From Clostridiales bacterium (GTDB lineage Bacteria > Bacillota > Clostridia > Oscillospirales > Oscillospiraceae): 41,573 bases of DNA. Under the pieces are notes generated by a model that did not search any database, was not told the origin of the DNA, and saw nothing but the letters and a program-made list of their open reading frames with translations. Below, piece after piece: positions 25,484 to 34,169 of this stretch. The DNA lies in the NCBI GenBank assembly GCA_012718935.1, contig JAAYBH010000447.1, positions 1 through 41,573 on the forward strand, written 5' to 3'. A program made the translations under genes and the position numbers. Numbering within the stretch: position 1 is the first letter of the stretch; every line of letters begins with the position of its first letter.

Positions 25484-26301
25484 AAAAACGTCCGATTTTT
25501 ACAAGCCGTATCTTTATGGGTCTCATTTTCCTGTTCCTGTATGCGCCCATCTTCCTTCTCATCGCCTTCTCCTTCAATTCAACTAAAAGCCGCACTGTCT
25601 GGTCCGGCTTCACCCTCGACTGGTACAGCCAGCTGTTTCACGACAGTACCATTATGAATTCGCTGACAACGACGATTGCCGTTTCCGTTTTCGCCGCCCT
25701 CATCGCCACAGTCGCCGGAACGTTCGCCGCCATCGGGTTTTTCAACATGAAGCGGCGCTGGCAGAGTCCGCTCCTGGCCATCAACAACATTCCGGTCATC
25801 AACGCCGACATTGTGACGGGCGTCTCCCTGTGCCTCCTGTTCGTATCGCTCGGCTCGCTCCTGAAATTCGAGCTGGGCTTCGGTACGCTCCTCATCGCAC
25901 ACATCACCTTCAATATCCCGTATGTGATCCTCTCCGTCATGCCGAAGCTGTATCAGCTGGATAAAAATCTCGTGGACGCGGCCCAGGACCTGGGCTGCAC
26001 CTGGATGCAGGCATTTTATAAGGTCATCATACCCGAGATCATGCCCGGCATCATTAACGGCATGATCATTGCCTTCACGATGTCGATCGACGATTTCGTC
26101 ATCAGTTACTTCACGGCTGGTTCCAAGGTTCAAACGCTGTCCATGACGATCTATGCCATGACGCGCAAGCGTGTCAGCCCGAAGATCAACGCCGTGTCAA
26201 CGCTCCTCTTCGTCTTCGTTCTCATCATGCTGCTCATTATTAATGTCAGGGAAATACGTCAGGAAAAACAGTTGAATAAAAAGAAGCTGTCGAATAAATA
26301 A
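25480..26301 (+). CDS. potC: Spermidine/putrescine ABC transporter permease
   Basis: 273 residues with about six membrane segments and an EAA loop LVDAAQDLGCTWMQAFYKV. The GTG start overlaps the potB stop, typical of translational coupling. It pairs with PotB to form the membrane channel. Confidence 0.94.
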   Translation: MKKRPIFTSRIFMGLIFLFLYAPIFLLIAFSFNSTKSRTVWSGFTLDWYSQLFHDSTIMNSLTTTIAVSVFAALIATVAGTFAAIGFFNMKRRWQSPLLAINNIPVINADIVTGVSLCLLFVSLGSLLKFELGFGTLLIAHITFNIPYVILSVMPKLYQLDKNLVDAAQDLGCTWMQAFYKVIIPEIMPGIINGMIIAFTMSIDDFVISYFTAGSKVQTLSMTIYAMTRKRVSPKINAVSTLLFVFVLIMLLIINVREIRQEKQLNKKKLSNK

Positions 26302-26320
26302 GTCCGGGAGGATTCTGACC

Positions 26321-27415
26321 ATGAAAAAGCTTATTGCCGCATTTGCGGCTGTCCTGCTCCTGCCTGCGCTTTTTGCCGCCGGCTGCTCTAAACCGGGTGC
26401 AGGGGAAAACACGGGCGCCCCCACAAACGAACCCGGCCTTAAGGATGCGGGCGAAGTCAACGTGTACAACTGGGGTGAATACATCGACGAGAGTATTTTC
26501 GCCGATTTTGAGGAGGAGACCGGCATCACGGTCAACTATGCGACGTTTTCGAGCAACGAGACGATGTACTCCGTTCTGAAAACCGGTGGCTCCGATTACG
26601 ATGTTATCATACCGTCCGACTATATGATCTCCCGCCTCATCAGCGAGGGAATGCTTGAGAAGCTTGACTTTTCCAACATCCCGAACAGCAGCCTGATCGA
26701 CGAGCAGTATAAAAACCTCGAATACGACCCGACGGGCGAGTATTCCGTGGCATATATGAGCGGAGTCGTCGGCATCATATATAATACCTCCATGATCAGC
26801 GACACGATTAAAAGCTGGAGCGCGCTGTTCGATTCCAAATATGCCGGGCAGATATTAATGTTTGACAACCCGCGTGACGCGATGGCCATCGCCCTGCTGT
26901 ATCTTGGTTATTCGGTCAACACGACAGACACGGACGAGCTGAACGCCGCTTATGACCTGCTTTTGCAGCAAAAACCGATCAAGCAGGCCTATGTCATGGA
27001 TCAGATCTTTGATAAGCTCGAAAGCGGCGAAGCCGCCATCGGGCCGTACTATGCCGGCGATTATCTGACGATGCGGGAAAACAATCCCGATCTCAAATTC
27101 GTGGTTCCGGAGGAGGGTACGAACCGTTTTGTCGACGCCATGTGCATCCCCAAGGGCGCCGAAAACAAGAAAAACGCCGAGCTCTTCATCAATTTCATGT
27201 GCTCTGTGGATGCGGCGATCAAAAACACCGATATGATCTGGTATACGACGGCCAATAAGGAGGCCGCGCAGCAGTATGCCGAAACCCTCGATGAGGAAAC
27301 CGCCGCCATCATGTTCCCCCCCCGTGACATACTCGATAAAAGCCAAATCTATATCAATCTTCCCCAGGAGACACTCAAGCTGTACGACGAGCTCTGGGTT
27401 ATGCTGAAATCATAA
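26321..27415 (+). CDS. potD: Spermidine/putrescine-binding lipoprotein
   Basis: 364 residues. The signal peptide ends in the lipobox LFAAGC, with Cys22 as the lipidation site, so it is anchored outside the membrane. The mature part begins VNVYNWGEYIDESIFADFE, the PotD/PotF family hallmark, with SDYDVIIPSDYM further on. GGGAGG precedes the ATG. It captures polyamines and hands them to PotBC. Confidence 0.95.
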   Translation: MKKLIAAFAAVLLLPALFAAGCSKPGAGENTGAPTNEPGLKDAGEVNVYNWGEYIDESIFADFEEETGITVNYATFSSNETMYSVLKTGGSDYDVIIPSDYMISRLISEGMLEKLDFSNIPNSSLIDEQYKNLEYDPTGEYSVAYMSGVVGIIYNTSMISDTIKSWSALFDSKYAGQILMFDNPRDAMAIALLYLGYSVNTTDTDELNAAYDLLLQQKPIKQAYVMDQIFDKLESGEAAIGPYYAGDYLTMRENNPDLKFVVPEEGTNRFVDAMCIPKGAENKKNAELFINFMCSVDAAIKNTDMIWYTTANKEAAQQYAETLDEETAAIMFPPRDILDKSQIYINLPQETLKLYDELWVMLKS

Positions 27416-27438
27416 AAAAAACATAAGGAGGCACCGTC

Positions 27439-28260
27439 ATGAATACTATTGAAGCATTCAACCAAGCGGGAAAAGACCTTAAGGCGCTGCTGCTGCTCCG
27501 CTTCCCTGCCATCGCATTCAAGCTGATTTTCAGCGAAGACGAGATACCGGAAGGCTCTTCAGTCCCCTTAAGGGATACGGGCAAGCATGTGGCGATGTGC
27601 CAGGCGTTTGCCATGGCGCGGCGGAACCGCAGCGCGCTGGCGCTGTTCAAGGAGGACAACTGGTGCGTATGGCCCAACGCGTGCTTCAAGTTCTGTCCCC
27701 TGGACGAGGACGATGTGAATTACGTCGGCAGGATGCTCTTCATGAAAGATCAGGAGAAAAGCCTCAGATTCTTCAAGGAAAAATACCCCTGGCTCAACAC
27801 AGAAAACTATGACAAACCGCCCATCGGCTATGCCGTCGCGCCTCTTGACACGTGCAATTTTATCCCGGATGTCGTCGTGATCTACTGCCGTATCAGCCAG
27901 ATGCGCTCGCTCATTATGGCGACAAAGCTGCAGGACGGCGACGTGTTCGACGTGATGCCCGACACCATCGTCTCCTGCTGCTACGCGACGATTCCGCTTT
28001 TAAACGGCAAGAAATACAATATCGCCGTTCCCGATCCCGGAGAGTATGAGCGGAGCCTTGTGGACGAGGACGAAATCATTTTTTCCTCCCGCGCCGACGC
28101 TCTTGAAAACCTCATGAACGGCCTTAAGGGCCTCGACGCCATGCATTTCGGTTATGCCCATCTGAAATACGACATGAACTTGGATTACCCCCGCGCCGAG
28201 TTTTATAACAGGCTCAACCAAAAATGGGGCCTCGACGTCGGTGAGACCTGGACGCACTGA
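27439..28260 (+). CDS. DUF169 family protein
   Basis: 273 residues, of unknown function. The early KLIFSEDEIPEGS and CQAFAMARRNRSALAL blocks are typical of DUF169. It has several Cys residues, no signal peptide and no membrane segments. AAGGAGGC precedes the ATG, and it begins 23 bases after potD, so it is probably on the same transcript. Whether it relates to polyamines is unknown. Confidence 0.8.
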   Translation: MNTIEAFNQAGKDLKALLLLRFPAIAFKLIFSEDEIPEGSSVPLRDTGKHVAMCQAFAMARRNRSALALFKEDNWCVWPNACFKFCPLDEDDVNYVGRMLFMKDQEKSLRFFKEKYPWLNTENYDKPPIGYAVAPLDTCNFIPDVVVIYCRISQMRSLIMATKLQDGDVFDVMPDTIVSCCYATIPLLNGKKYNIAVPDPGEYERSLVDEDEIIFSSRADALENLMNGLKGLDAMHFGYAHLKYDMNLDYPRAEFYNRLNQKWGLDVGETWTH

Positions 28261-28296
28261 CTCCTGCAATGATGCGACTTTAAAGGAGGTACAGCG

Positions 28297-29166
28297 GTGA
28301 AGGATTTTGTAATTACAGCAGATTCAAATTGCGATTTGCCCGAGCAATACATCAAAGAGAATCATATCGGCATCATCCCGCATTATTACGTTCTGGAGGA
28401 TATTACTTACGGCGATGAAGTGAATCTGTCTCCGAAGGAGTTCTATGACATAATGCGGGCCGGGCAGATGCCGACAACTATAGCCAGCAATCCCGAGGTT
28501 ATTCGCACGACATTTCAAAAATACATTGACCGGGGGTTGGATATTTTACATATCAGCTTTTCTTCCGCCTTAAGCGGCGGCTACAGCAACGTCGTCACGG
28601 GAGCGCAGGAAATCTGCGAGGAGAATCCCGGCTCAAAAATTGTCGTCTTTGATACCCTGAACGTTTCTCTGGGCGAAGGCATGTTTATCATGAAAGCAGT
28701 CCGGATGAGAGAAGAAGGCAGATCAATTGACGAGGTCGTGAAATGGCTGGAGGAGCACAAGCAGGAGTTCTGCGTGCGCTTTACCGTCAATGATCTGTTC
28801 CATCTCCACCGTGGCGGCCGTATTTCCAAAACAACCGCCATCGTCGGCTCCATGCTCAACATCAAGCCCGTTCTGTATGTCAACCCAGAAGGACAGCTTG
28901 TGGCGCTCAAATCCATCAGAGGCCGCAAAAACGCTTTGTCAGCCCTGTGTGACGAGATGATGGACAGTATCGGCAAGTACAGGGATACCGACGACCCGGT
29001 CTGCATCCTCCACGGAGATGCCGACGAGGACGCGAAATATCTGGAGAACCGCATCCGCGAGCTGCTCCCCGAAAAGAAGCTCATCATCAATTATGTCAGC
29101 CCCAGCATCGGCGCCCATTCCGGCCCCGGCGCCATCGGCCTGATCTTTATGGGTGAGGAGAGATAG
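28297..29166 (+). CDS. DegV family fatty-acid-binding protein
   Basis: 289 residues. DegV proteins bind fatty acids and, as FakB, present them to the kinase FakA. Seen are TADSNCDLPEQY at the start, the conserved SSALSGGYSN and VFDTLNVSLGEG, then HRGGRISKTTAIVGSMLNIKP and, near the end, SPSIGAHSGPGAIGLIF. The start is GTG after AAAGGAGGT. No fakA gene is nearby. It is last in the row before a terminator. Confidence 0.92.
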   Translation: MKDFVITADSNCDLPEQYIKENHIGIIPHYYVLEDITYGDEVNLSPKEFYDIMRAGQMPTTIASNPEVIRTTFQKYIDRGLDILHISFSSALSGGYSNVVTGAQEICEENPGSKIVVFDTLNVSLGEGMFIMKAVRMREEGRSIDEVVKWLEEHKQEFCVRFTVNDLFHLHRGGRISKTTAIVGSMLNIKPVLYVNPEGQLVALKSIRGRKNALSALCDEMMDSIGKYRDTDDPVCILHGDADEDAKYLENRIRELLPEKKLIINYVSPSIGAHSGPGAIGLIFMGEER

Positions 29167-29174
29167 CGTTGCAT

Positions 29175-29220
29175 AAAAGCCCTTCCGGGATGTCGTCAAA
29201 ACATACCGGAAGGACTTTTT
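29175..29220 (+). terminator. Bidirectional terminator between degV-type and MATE genes
   Basis: AAAAGCCCTTCCGG pairs with CCGGAAGGACTTTTT around a long loop, with T-runs on both strands. It stands between convergent genes. A similar hairpin is found after yebC. Confidence 0.85.
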
Positions 29221-29290
29221 GATATCTGATTTTGCGTTCTCTTATTGCACCGCGCGTTTCGGATGTCGCCGCCGGCATCGGTTTAAGTCT

Positions 29291-30652
29291 TCAGTTTCTG
29301 TCAATAGATCGGTTAAGCCTTTTATATAACACCAGGGCTACGATGAACGCGATCGTATCGACGATCGGCTGAACCATCAAGCACCCGTAAAGCGGTATCA
29401 ACCCATTCAGGATGAATAACAAGGGGACATCCAGAACGCCTTTGCGCAAAACAGAGCAAATGAGGGATTCCCGTGCTTTCCCCAATGCCTGGAATTGAAC
29501 GATCATGGGATAGCATAGAGACATCATCGGCATCGCGGTAACCATAATCCTCAAAAATACCGTGCCGTAGGCGATAGTGGCACTATCTTTAATGAACAGA
29601 CCGATCAGGTAAGGGGCAAACGCTTCATAGACAATAAGGCAAAGCAAGGAGAAGCCGAGAGAAACCAGACATCCGAATACAAAGGCCTCGTGACGGCGCT
29701 GATGGTTATTGGCCGCGTGATTATAAGCGAGCAGGGGCAAAAGACCGTTGGAAACACCTATGGAGAAATACAGCGGCAGCAGGTCGAGCTTTCTGACAAT
29801 GCCCAGACCCGCCACGGCCTCTGTAGCATATCGGGAAACAAAATTCAACAGCAGCGAGACCGCTGCGACGGTCAGCGCATATTGCACAGCGGACGGCAAC
29901 CCGATCGCCATGATGTTTCTTATATGCCGGCACGTGAATTTCAGATTTCGGATATGGAGGCTGATCACCGTCGTTCTTCTCTTGAATGCGATATAACCAA
30001 GAAAATACAGTGTTGATATCAGGTTTCCAAGCGCGGTTGCGATGCCTGCGCCTGCAGCGCCATATCCTAAAAATTGCGGCAATATAAAAAGCGGATCCAT
30101 AATGATGTTTGCAATGCCGCCCAGCGAAACACCGATAAAAGCATGGGCGGCGGAACCCTCTGCCCGCAGAAGGCTGGCCAGCAGCATATTCAGGATGGTC
30201 GCGCAGCCGCCAAAAACAATCACCAATTGAGCGTAGCCGAAAGCAGCCTCAAAGGTGCTGTCGGTTGCGCCGCATAAATATAGAATCGGTGAAGCAAACA
30301 TAAAAAACAGGAGCGAAAAAAGAACGGCGCCGGCAAAACCGCCGTAAAAGGATACGGCGGAAATTTCTTTCGCCCGGTTGGGATTTTTCTGGCCAAGCGC
30401 ACCCGCGATGAGGCTCGCACCGCCCACGCCAAACAGGTTTGACAGTGCCGTCATCATGAGAAATGCTGACGCGACGACGGTCACCGCGGCGGTTTGATTC
30501 GGATCATTCATCATCCCGACAAAATAAGTATCGGCCATATTGTAGATGAGTGCGATCATTTGGCTTGCGATAGCCGGAATAATTTGTTTGCATACTGCCC
30601 GGCGAACGGGCATGCTTTCGAATATCTCGGCTCTTTTTTCTTCGGCCGTCAT
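29291..30652 (-). CDS. MATE family efflux transporter
   Basis: 453 residues and about twelve membrane segments in two six-helix halves, the MATE fold; these export drugs or toxins with Na+ or H+. Early block IIPAIASQMIALIYNMADTYFVG and the second-half IGLPSAVQYAL are typical. The substrate cannot be read from the sequence. It has its own promoter at 30685-30712. Confidence 0.92.
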   Translation of the reverse strand: MTAEEKRAEIFESMPVRRAVCKQIIPAIASQMIALIYNMADTYFVGMMNDPNQTAAVTVVASAFLMMTALSNLFGVGGASLIAGALGQKNPNRAKEISAVSFYGGFAGAVLFSLLFFMFASPILYLCGATDSTFEAAFGYAQLVIVFGGCATILNMLLASLLRAEGSAAHAFIGVSLGGIANIIMDPLFILPQFLGYGAAGAGIATALGNLISTLYFLGYIAFKRRTTVISLHIRNLKFTCRHIRNIMAIGLPSAVQYALTVAAVSLLLNFVSRYATEAVAGLGIVRKLDLLPLYFSIGVSNGLLPLLAYNHAANNHQRRHEAFVFGCLVSLGFSLLCLIVYEAFAPYLIGLFIKDSATIAYGTVFLRIMVTAMPMMSLCYPMIVQFQALGKARESLICSVLRKGVLDVPLLFILNGLIPLYGCLMVQPIVDTIAFIVALVLYKRLNRSIDRN

Positions 30653-30684
30653 CCTTCTGCCTCTCTTTAATACGCTTACATCAT

Positions 30685-30712
30685 ATTATAAGACACAGAA
30701 GTCAATATTCAA
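30685..30712 (-). promoter_or_regulatory. Putative promoter of the MATE gene
   Basis: On the minus strand TTGAAT (30707-30712) and TATAAT (30685-30690) are 16 bases apart, about 35 bases upstream of the start codon. Confidence 0.6.
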
Positions 30713-30769
30713 GTGCTAATAAATATTTAGAATATATTCACCTGCTGATGCTCGTATTTTTTCTTCTCT

Positions 30770-30816
30770 AAAAAGCCCTCCCGGCGTATGGAGTCCTGAC
30801 GACACGCCGGAAGGGC
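30770..30816 (-). terminator. Intrinsic terminator of yebC
   Basis: On the minus strand GCCCTTCCGGCGT pairs with ACGCCGGGAGGGC with one mismatch and is followed by TTTTT. It lies about 20 bases after the yebC stop and resembles the terminator at 29175-29220. Confidence 0.85.
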
Positions 30817-30837
30817 ATCAAATATTTAAATTAAGAG

Positions 30838-31572
30838 TTATTCCTGCTCCCAGTTGTGCCAGACGTTCTGGACGTCATCGTTGTCTTCCATGTGCTCTAT
30901 AAGCTTTTCCATGTCCTTGATGTGATCGGGGTCGGTGAGCTTGATGTAATTTGACGGTACCATCTCCAGCTGGGCGGACAGGAACTTGTATTTTTTCTTT
31001 TCCAGTGCCTCGGTGACGGAGTTGAAATCCTCGACGGTTGTATAAACCTCGAATACCGCGTCGTCTGTGACAATATCCTCGGCGCCGGCGTCCAGCGCGT
31101 CGGTCAGAACAGTGTCCTCGTCCAGGTCGCCGTCCTCGTTGTCGATAATGATGACGCCCTTGCGCGCGAACGACCAGGAGACGCAGCCTGTGGCGCCCAT
31201 ATTCCCGCCGTATTTGTCAAAGTGATGGCGCACTTCCGAGGCCGTTCTGTTGCGGTTGTCGGTCATGGCTTCCACGATGACGGCGACGCCGGCCGGCCCG
31301 TAGCCTTCGTAGGTGACGCTCTCGAAATTGTCGCCGCTGGCGCTGCCGAGCGCTTTTTCAATGGTGCGCTTGATATTGTCATTGGGCATGTTCGCCGCTT
31401 TCGCTTTTGCTATGACGGCAGCCAGACGTGAATTGTTGTTCGGGTCGCCGCTGCCGCCTTCCTTAACGGCAACGATCATTTCGCGGGCTATCTTTGTGAA
31501 GGCCTGCGCTCTTTTTGCGTCAGCCGCGCCTTTTGTTTTTTGAATATTATGCCATTTTGAATGCCCTGACAT
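30838..31572 (-). CDS. yebC: YebC/PmpR family regulator or translation factor
   Basis: 244 residues, the family norm. The start MSGHSKWHNIQKTKGAADAK is the conserved N terminus and is preceded by AAGGAGAG; a longer frame adds 27 improbable residues. YebC proteins were described as DNA-binding regulators, and some members were later linked to relief of ribosome stalling at proline runs. EF-P, which acts in the same process, is encoded nearby (34663-35226). Confidence 0.94.
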   Translation of the reverse strand: MSGHSKWHNIQKTKGAADAKRAQAFTKIAREMIVAVKEGGSGDPNNNSRLAAVIAKAKAANMPNDNIKRTIEKALGSASGDNFESVTYEGYGPAGVAVIVEAMTDNRNRTASEVRHHFDKYGGNMGATGCVSWSFARKGVIIIDNEDGDLDEDTVLTDALDAGAEDIVTDDAVFEVYTTVEDFNSVTEALEKKKYKFLSAQLEMVPSNYIKLTDPDHIKDMEKLIEHMEDNDDVQNVWHNWEQE

Positions 31573-31772
31573 GTCAATCTCTCCTTGCTGCATTGTCTGC
31601 GTCACTTGCTTAGTGAACACCGTGATAGTAACATATTTTTGTTTATGTGACAAGCCTTGCGGGCGTATTTGATCATATGCAGGCGCATGCTCCTCAATAT
31701 TCCTTTACCGGTATAATTTCCATGATTGATGTCCAGAATACAAGAAAGCTAAAGTGAAGGAGGTGTGCCTCA

Positions 31773-31919
31773 ATGTCCTCAAAGGGCAAAAATCAGCAAA
31801 ATCTGAACAGCAGCGCAATTCAGCAAAACCCGCAGAACCCGCAAAACAGGAACTTAAACCAGGCTCAAAACCAATCGGCAATCAACCAGCCTCAGGAGAA
31901 AAATAACAACGGAAAATAA
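31773..31919 (+). CDS. Asn/Gln-rich 48-residue protein (possible spore-type small protein)
   Basis: A short ORF reading MSSKGKNQQNLNSSAIQQN and continuing with repeated NP, NQ and QN pairs. More than half of its residues are Asn, Gln or Ser, and it has no hydrophobic core, so it is probably disordered. AAGGAGGTG lies nine bases before the ATG, a strong ribosome site, and two hairpins follow the stop. Composition recalls gamma-type small acid-soluble spore proteins, but clear homology is not visible. TATAAT at 31712-31717 may be its -10 box. Confidence 0.6.
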   Translation: MSSKGKNQQNLNSSAIQQNPQNPQNRNLNQAQNQSAINQPQEKNNNGK

Positions 31920-31928
31920 CCCTACGTA

Positions 31929-31985
31929 ATAGAAGCAGCCGGAAGGCTGCTTCTATTTGAAGCAAGCCGGAAGACTGCTTCTATT
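31929..31985 (+). terminator. Duplicated hairpins after the small N/Q-rich gene
   Basis: First hairpin: ATAGAAGCAGCC, loop GGAA, GGCTGCTTCTAT, then TTG. Second: GAAGCAAGCC, loop GGAA, GACTGCTTC, then TATTTTG. They look like a duplicated terminator and may serve both the N/Q-rich gene and the convergent ATPase gene. Confidence 0.7.
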
Positions 31986-31997
31986 TTGTTCGCTTAT

Positions 31998-33923
31998 TTA
32001 ATCCTCATCATCGTTATTATGCTGGCGTATTTCTCTGATGTCACGCCCTTTGATACCGAAAGCGCGTTTGGCATTCATCATAACGATCAAGGCAAAAACA
32101 GCGTCGGCCAATGCTGCCATCCACATTGACGCGAGCCCAAACGCTGCCAGCAGCAGGATAAGGCTTTTTAACCCAATCGCCAGCATGATGTTCTGCCTGA
32201 CAACCTTATCCGTATTTCGGGCAAGCGTAACGGCGGTGGCGATTTTTGAAGCTTCGTCGGTCATTATGATCATATCGGCGGCATCCGTCGTTTCATTGGA
32301 GGTAAATCCGCCGACTGCAATGCCGACATCGGCCATTTTCAGGATCGGCGCATCATCGGCGCCATTTCCGGCAAATATCAGTTTGTCGCCTTTGAGCTGC
32401 ATATCCAGAAGCCCTTTAAGTCTTGAGAACTTATCCTCCGGCAGACATTCGGCATAAAATTCCTTGATGCCAAGCTGACCGGCGACATCAGCGGCCACTT
32501 CCTTTTTATCCCCGGTAAAAAGGACAATTCTGTCGATTCCTATGATATGCAGATCCTTGACTGCTTTGACGGAATCTGGTTTCAAGGTGTCTCTGAGCAG
32601 GATACGTCCGGCGTATTGCCTGTTGACGGCGATATATACGGCGCTGTATTCCACCTGGGATATATCAGGCCTGACCCCCAATTCCTCCATCAACAGCGCA
32701 TTGCCTGCGGTAACAGAATTGCCTCCGATCTCAATCTCGGTTCCCTTTCCGGGGTACTCACGGAAATCGGATACCTTTGTGATATCCAGCATGATATCTG
32801 CGGCTGCCACGATCGAACGTGCAATCGGATGGTCCGAAAAGAGCTCGGCATAAGCCGCCAGCATTAACAGCCGGTTCTCCGGCAGACCGAGAGCGCTGAC
32901 ATCAACCACCCGGTAAATCCCGTCCGTCAGTGTCCCGGTTTTATCAAACACGACGGATGTGGTGCGCGAGATCGTATCGATCACATCGGCGCCCTTAAAG
33001 ATGATGCCTTTTTTGGAAGCGCCGCCGCTGCCGGCAAAATAGGTCAGGCTCACTGAAATCACATACGCGGCAGGACTCGCCAGGACGAGAAGGCCAAGCG
33101 CTCTTTGCAGCCATAGGTTTATGGGCATGCCGCCGATTACCGGGACAAGTATGCCGATGATCAAAGCTGCCGCCGCAACGGCGGGCGTATAGAGACGCGC
33201 GATTTTTCCGATTTTCTTCTCCGGCGCGGCCTTTCTGTTTTCAGCTTCTTTAACAAGCTCCAGAATCTGCGAGACTGTCGAATTGTCAAAGTCCGATGTT
33301 ACCCGGATATTGAGCGCATCCTTCAGATTGACGCTTCCGGAAAGGACCTTACTGCCCGCCGTCACAGAAAGCTGAGCGGCTTTCCCGTTCAGCGCCGAGG
33401 TATCCAACTCGGATTCCCCGCTGATAACAACGCCATCAAGAGCGATACGCTCGCCCGGTGATACGGAAATGACATCGCCAACATTGATTTTTCCCGGCGC
33501 CATCTGAACGATCGCTCCGTTGATAACGGCGTTGACGGCCTCAGGGCGCAGATCCATAAATCTCTCAATGTCATTTGCCGATCTTCTGACAAGCTTGTTG
33601 CAGGCGAGCTCGCCCAGCCTGAAAATCAGCATGACTGCGGCGCCCTCCGCACCTTTATCGATGGCAAAAGCTACGGCAGCCGTGATGACAATCAGCAGGC
33701 CGGCATTAAACTCCGATTCCCTGATCAGCTTCGTCACGGTATCAATCAATATGTCATAGCCTGTTATAACGACGCAGGAGGCAAAAATAAAGGTTTTCAG
33801 CCAGGGCGCCACCGGAATGAAGAGGCCTGCTGCATAAAACAGTGCTGCGACGATGATGCAAATGGAAACGAGTAAATCCGGCGGCAGGGTTAACATCGGT
33901 TTTCTCATTTTTTCTTTGTTCAA
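31998..33923 (-). CDS. P1B-type ATPase with altered metal and catalytic motifs
   Basis: About 641 residues with eight membrane segments and no N-terminal metal-binding domain. The phosphorylated Asp327 lies in DKTGTLT; SGES (actuator), SDHPIARS (nucleotide domain) and FTGDKKE are kept. Yet the sixth-helix metal motif, usually CPC, is Ser283-Pro284-Ala285 in LASPAAYVIS, and the usual GDGxNDAP reads GNGADDAP (Asn520, Asp523). The last-helix Asp of zinc pumps persists in ALADAVFALIV. Metal transport is thus uncertain. I choose the TTG at 33923 because AGGGGAG precedes it. Confidence 0.85.
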   Translation of the reverse strand: MNKEKMRKPMLTLPPDLLVSICIIVAALFYAAGLFIPVAPWLKTFIFASCVVITGYDILIDTVTKLIRESEFNAGLLIVITAAVAFAIDKGAEGAAVMLIFRLGELACNKLVRRSANDIERFMDLRPEAVNAVINGAIVQMAPGKINVGDVISVSPGERIALDGVVISGESELDTSALNGKAAQLSVTAGSKVLSGSVNLKDALNIRVTSDFDNSTVSQILELVKEAENRKAAPEKKIGKIARLYTPAVAAAALIIGILVPVIGGMPINLWLQRALGLLVLASPAAYVISVSLTYFAGSGGASKKGIIFKGADVIDTISRTTSVVFDKTGTLTDGIYRVVDVSALGLPENRLLMLAAYAELFSDHPIARSIVAAADIMLDITKVSDFREYPGKGTEIEIGGNSVTAGNALLMEELGVRPDISQVEYSAVYIAVNRQYAGRILLRDTLKPDSVKAVKDLHIIGIDRIVLFTGDKKEVAADVAGQLGIKEFYAECLPEDKFSRLKGLLDMQLKGDKLIFAGNGADDAPILKMADVGIAVGGFTSNETTDAADMIIMTDEASKIATAVTLARNTDKVVRQNIMLAIGLKSLILLLAAFGLASMWMAALADAVFALIVMMNAKRAFGIKGRDIREIRQHNNDDED

Positions 33924-34119
33924 TTGACGCTCCCCTATTCTCCACACGAGTGCTTCGGCGCTGTCTCAAGGAGCTGCGTGATATGCGCGTCAGCCATGGT
34001 TGGAAATACGCTTTAAGCGCTTCGTTCCCGGTCATTGAAGATGCATTCAAGTCTATTTATACCATACAGCTTTATTCCGGCTGCTGTCAAGGTAATTTGG
34101 ATATTTCCGGCAATATAAT

Positions 34120-34150
34120 CGGCGTCTCCAGCTATCAGCCGGAGACGCCG
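34120..34150 (-). terminator. Hairpin after the CD1247-type gene
   Basis: CGGCGTCTCC pairs with GGAGACGCCG around an 11-base loop, 20 bases beyond the stop codon. The following minus-strand sequence (ATTATATT) is only weakly T-rich. The rest of 33924-34119 holds no recognisable gene. Confidence 0.55.
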
Positions 34151-34169
34151 AAAAATTTAACCGTGTGAA

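Noticed and set aside
33924-34169. Possible coding frame upstream of the ATPase gene
   Set aside because: The open minus-strand frame there has no ribosome site, no recognisable motif and is crossed by the stem at 34120-34150.
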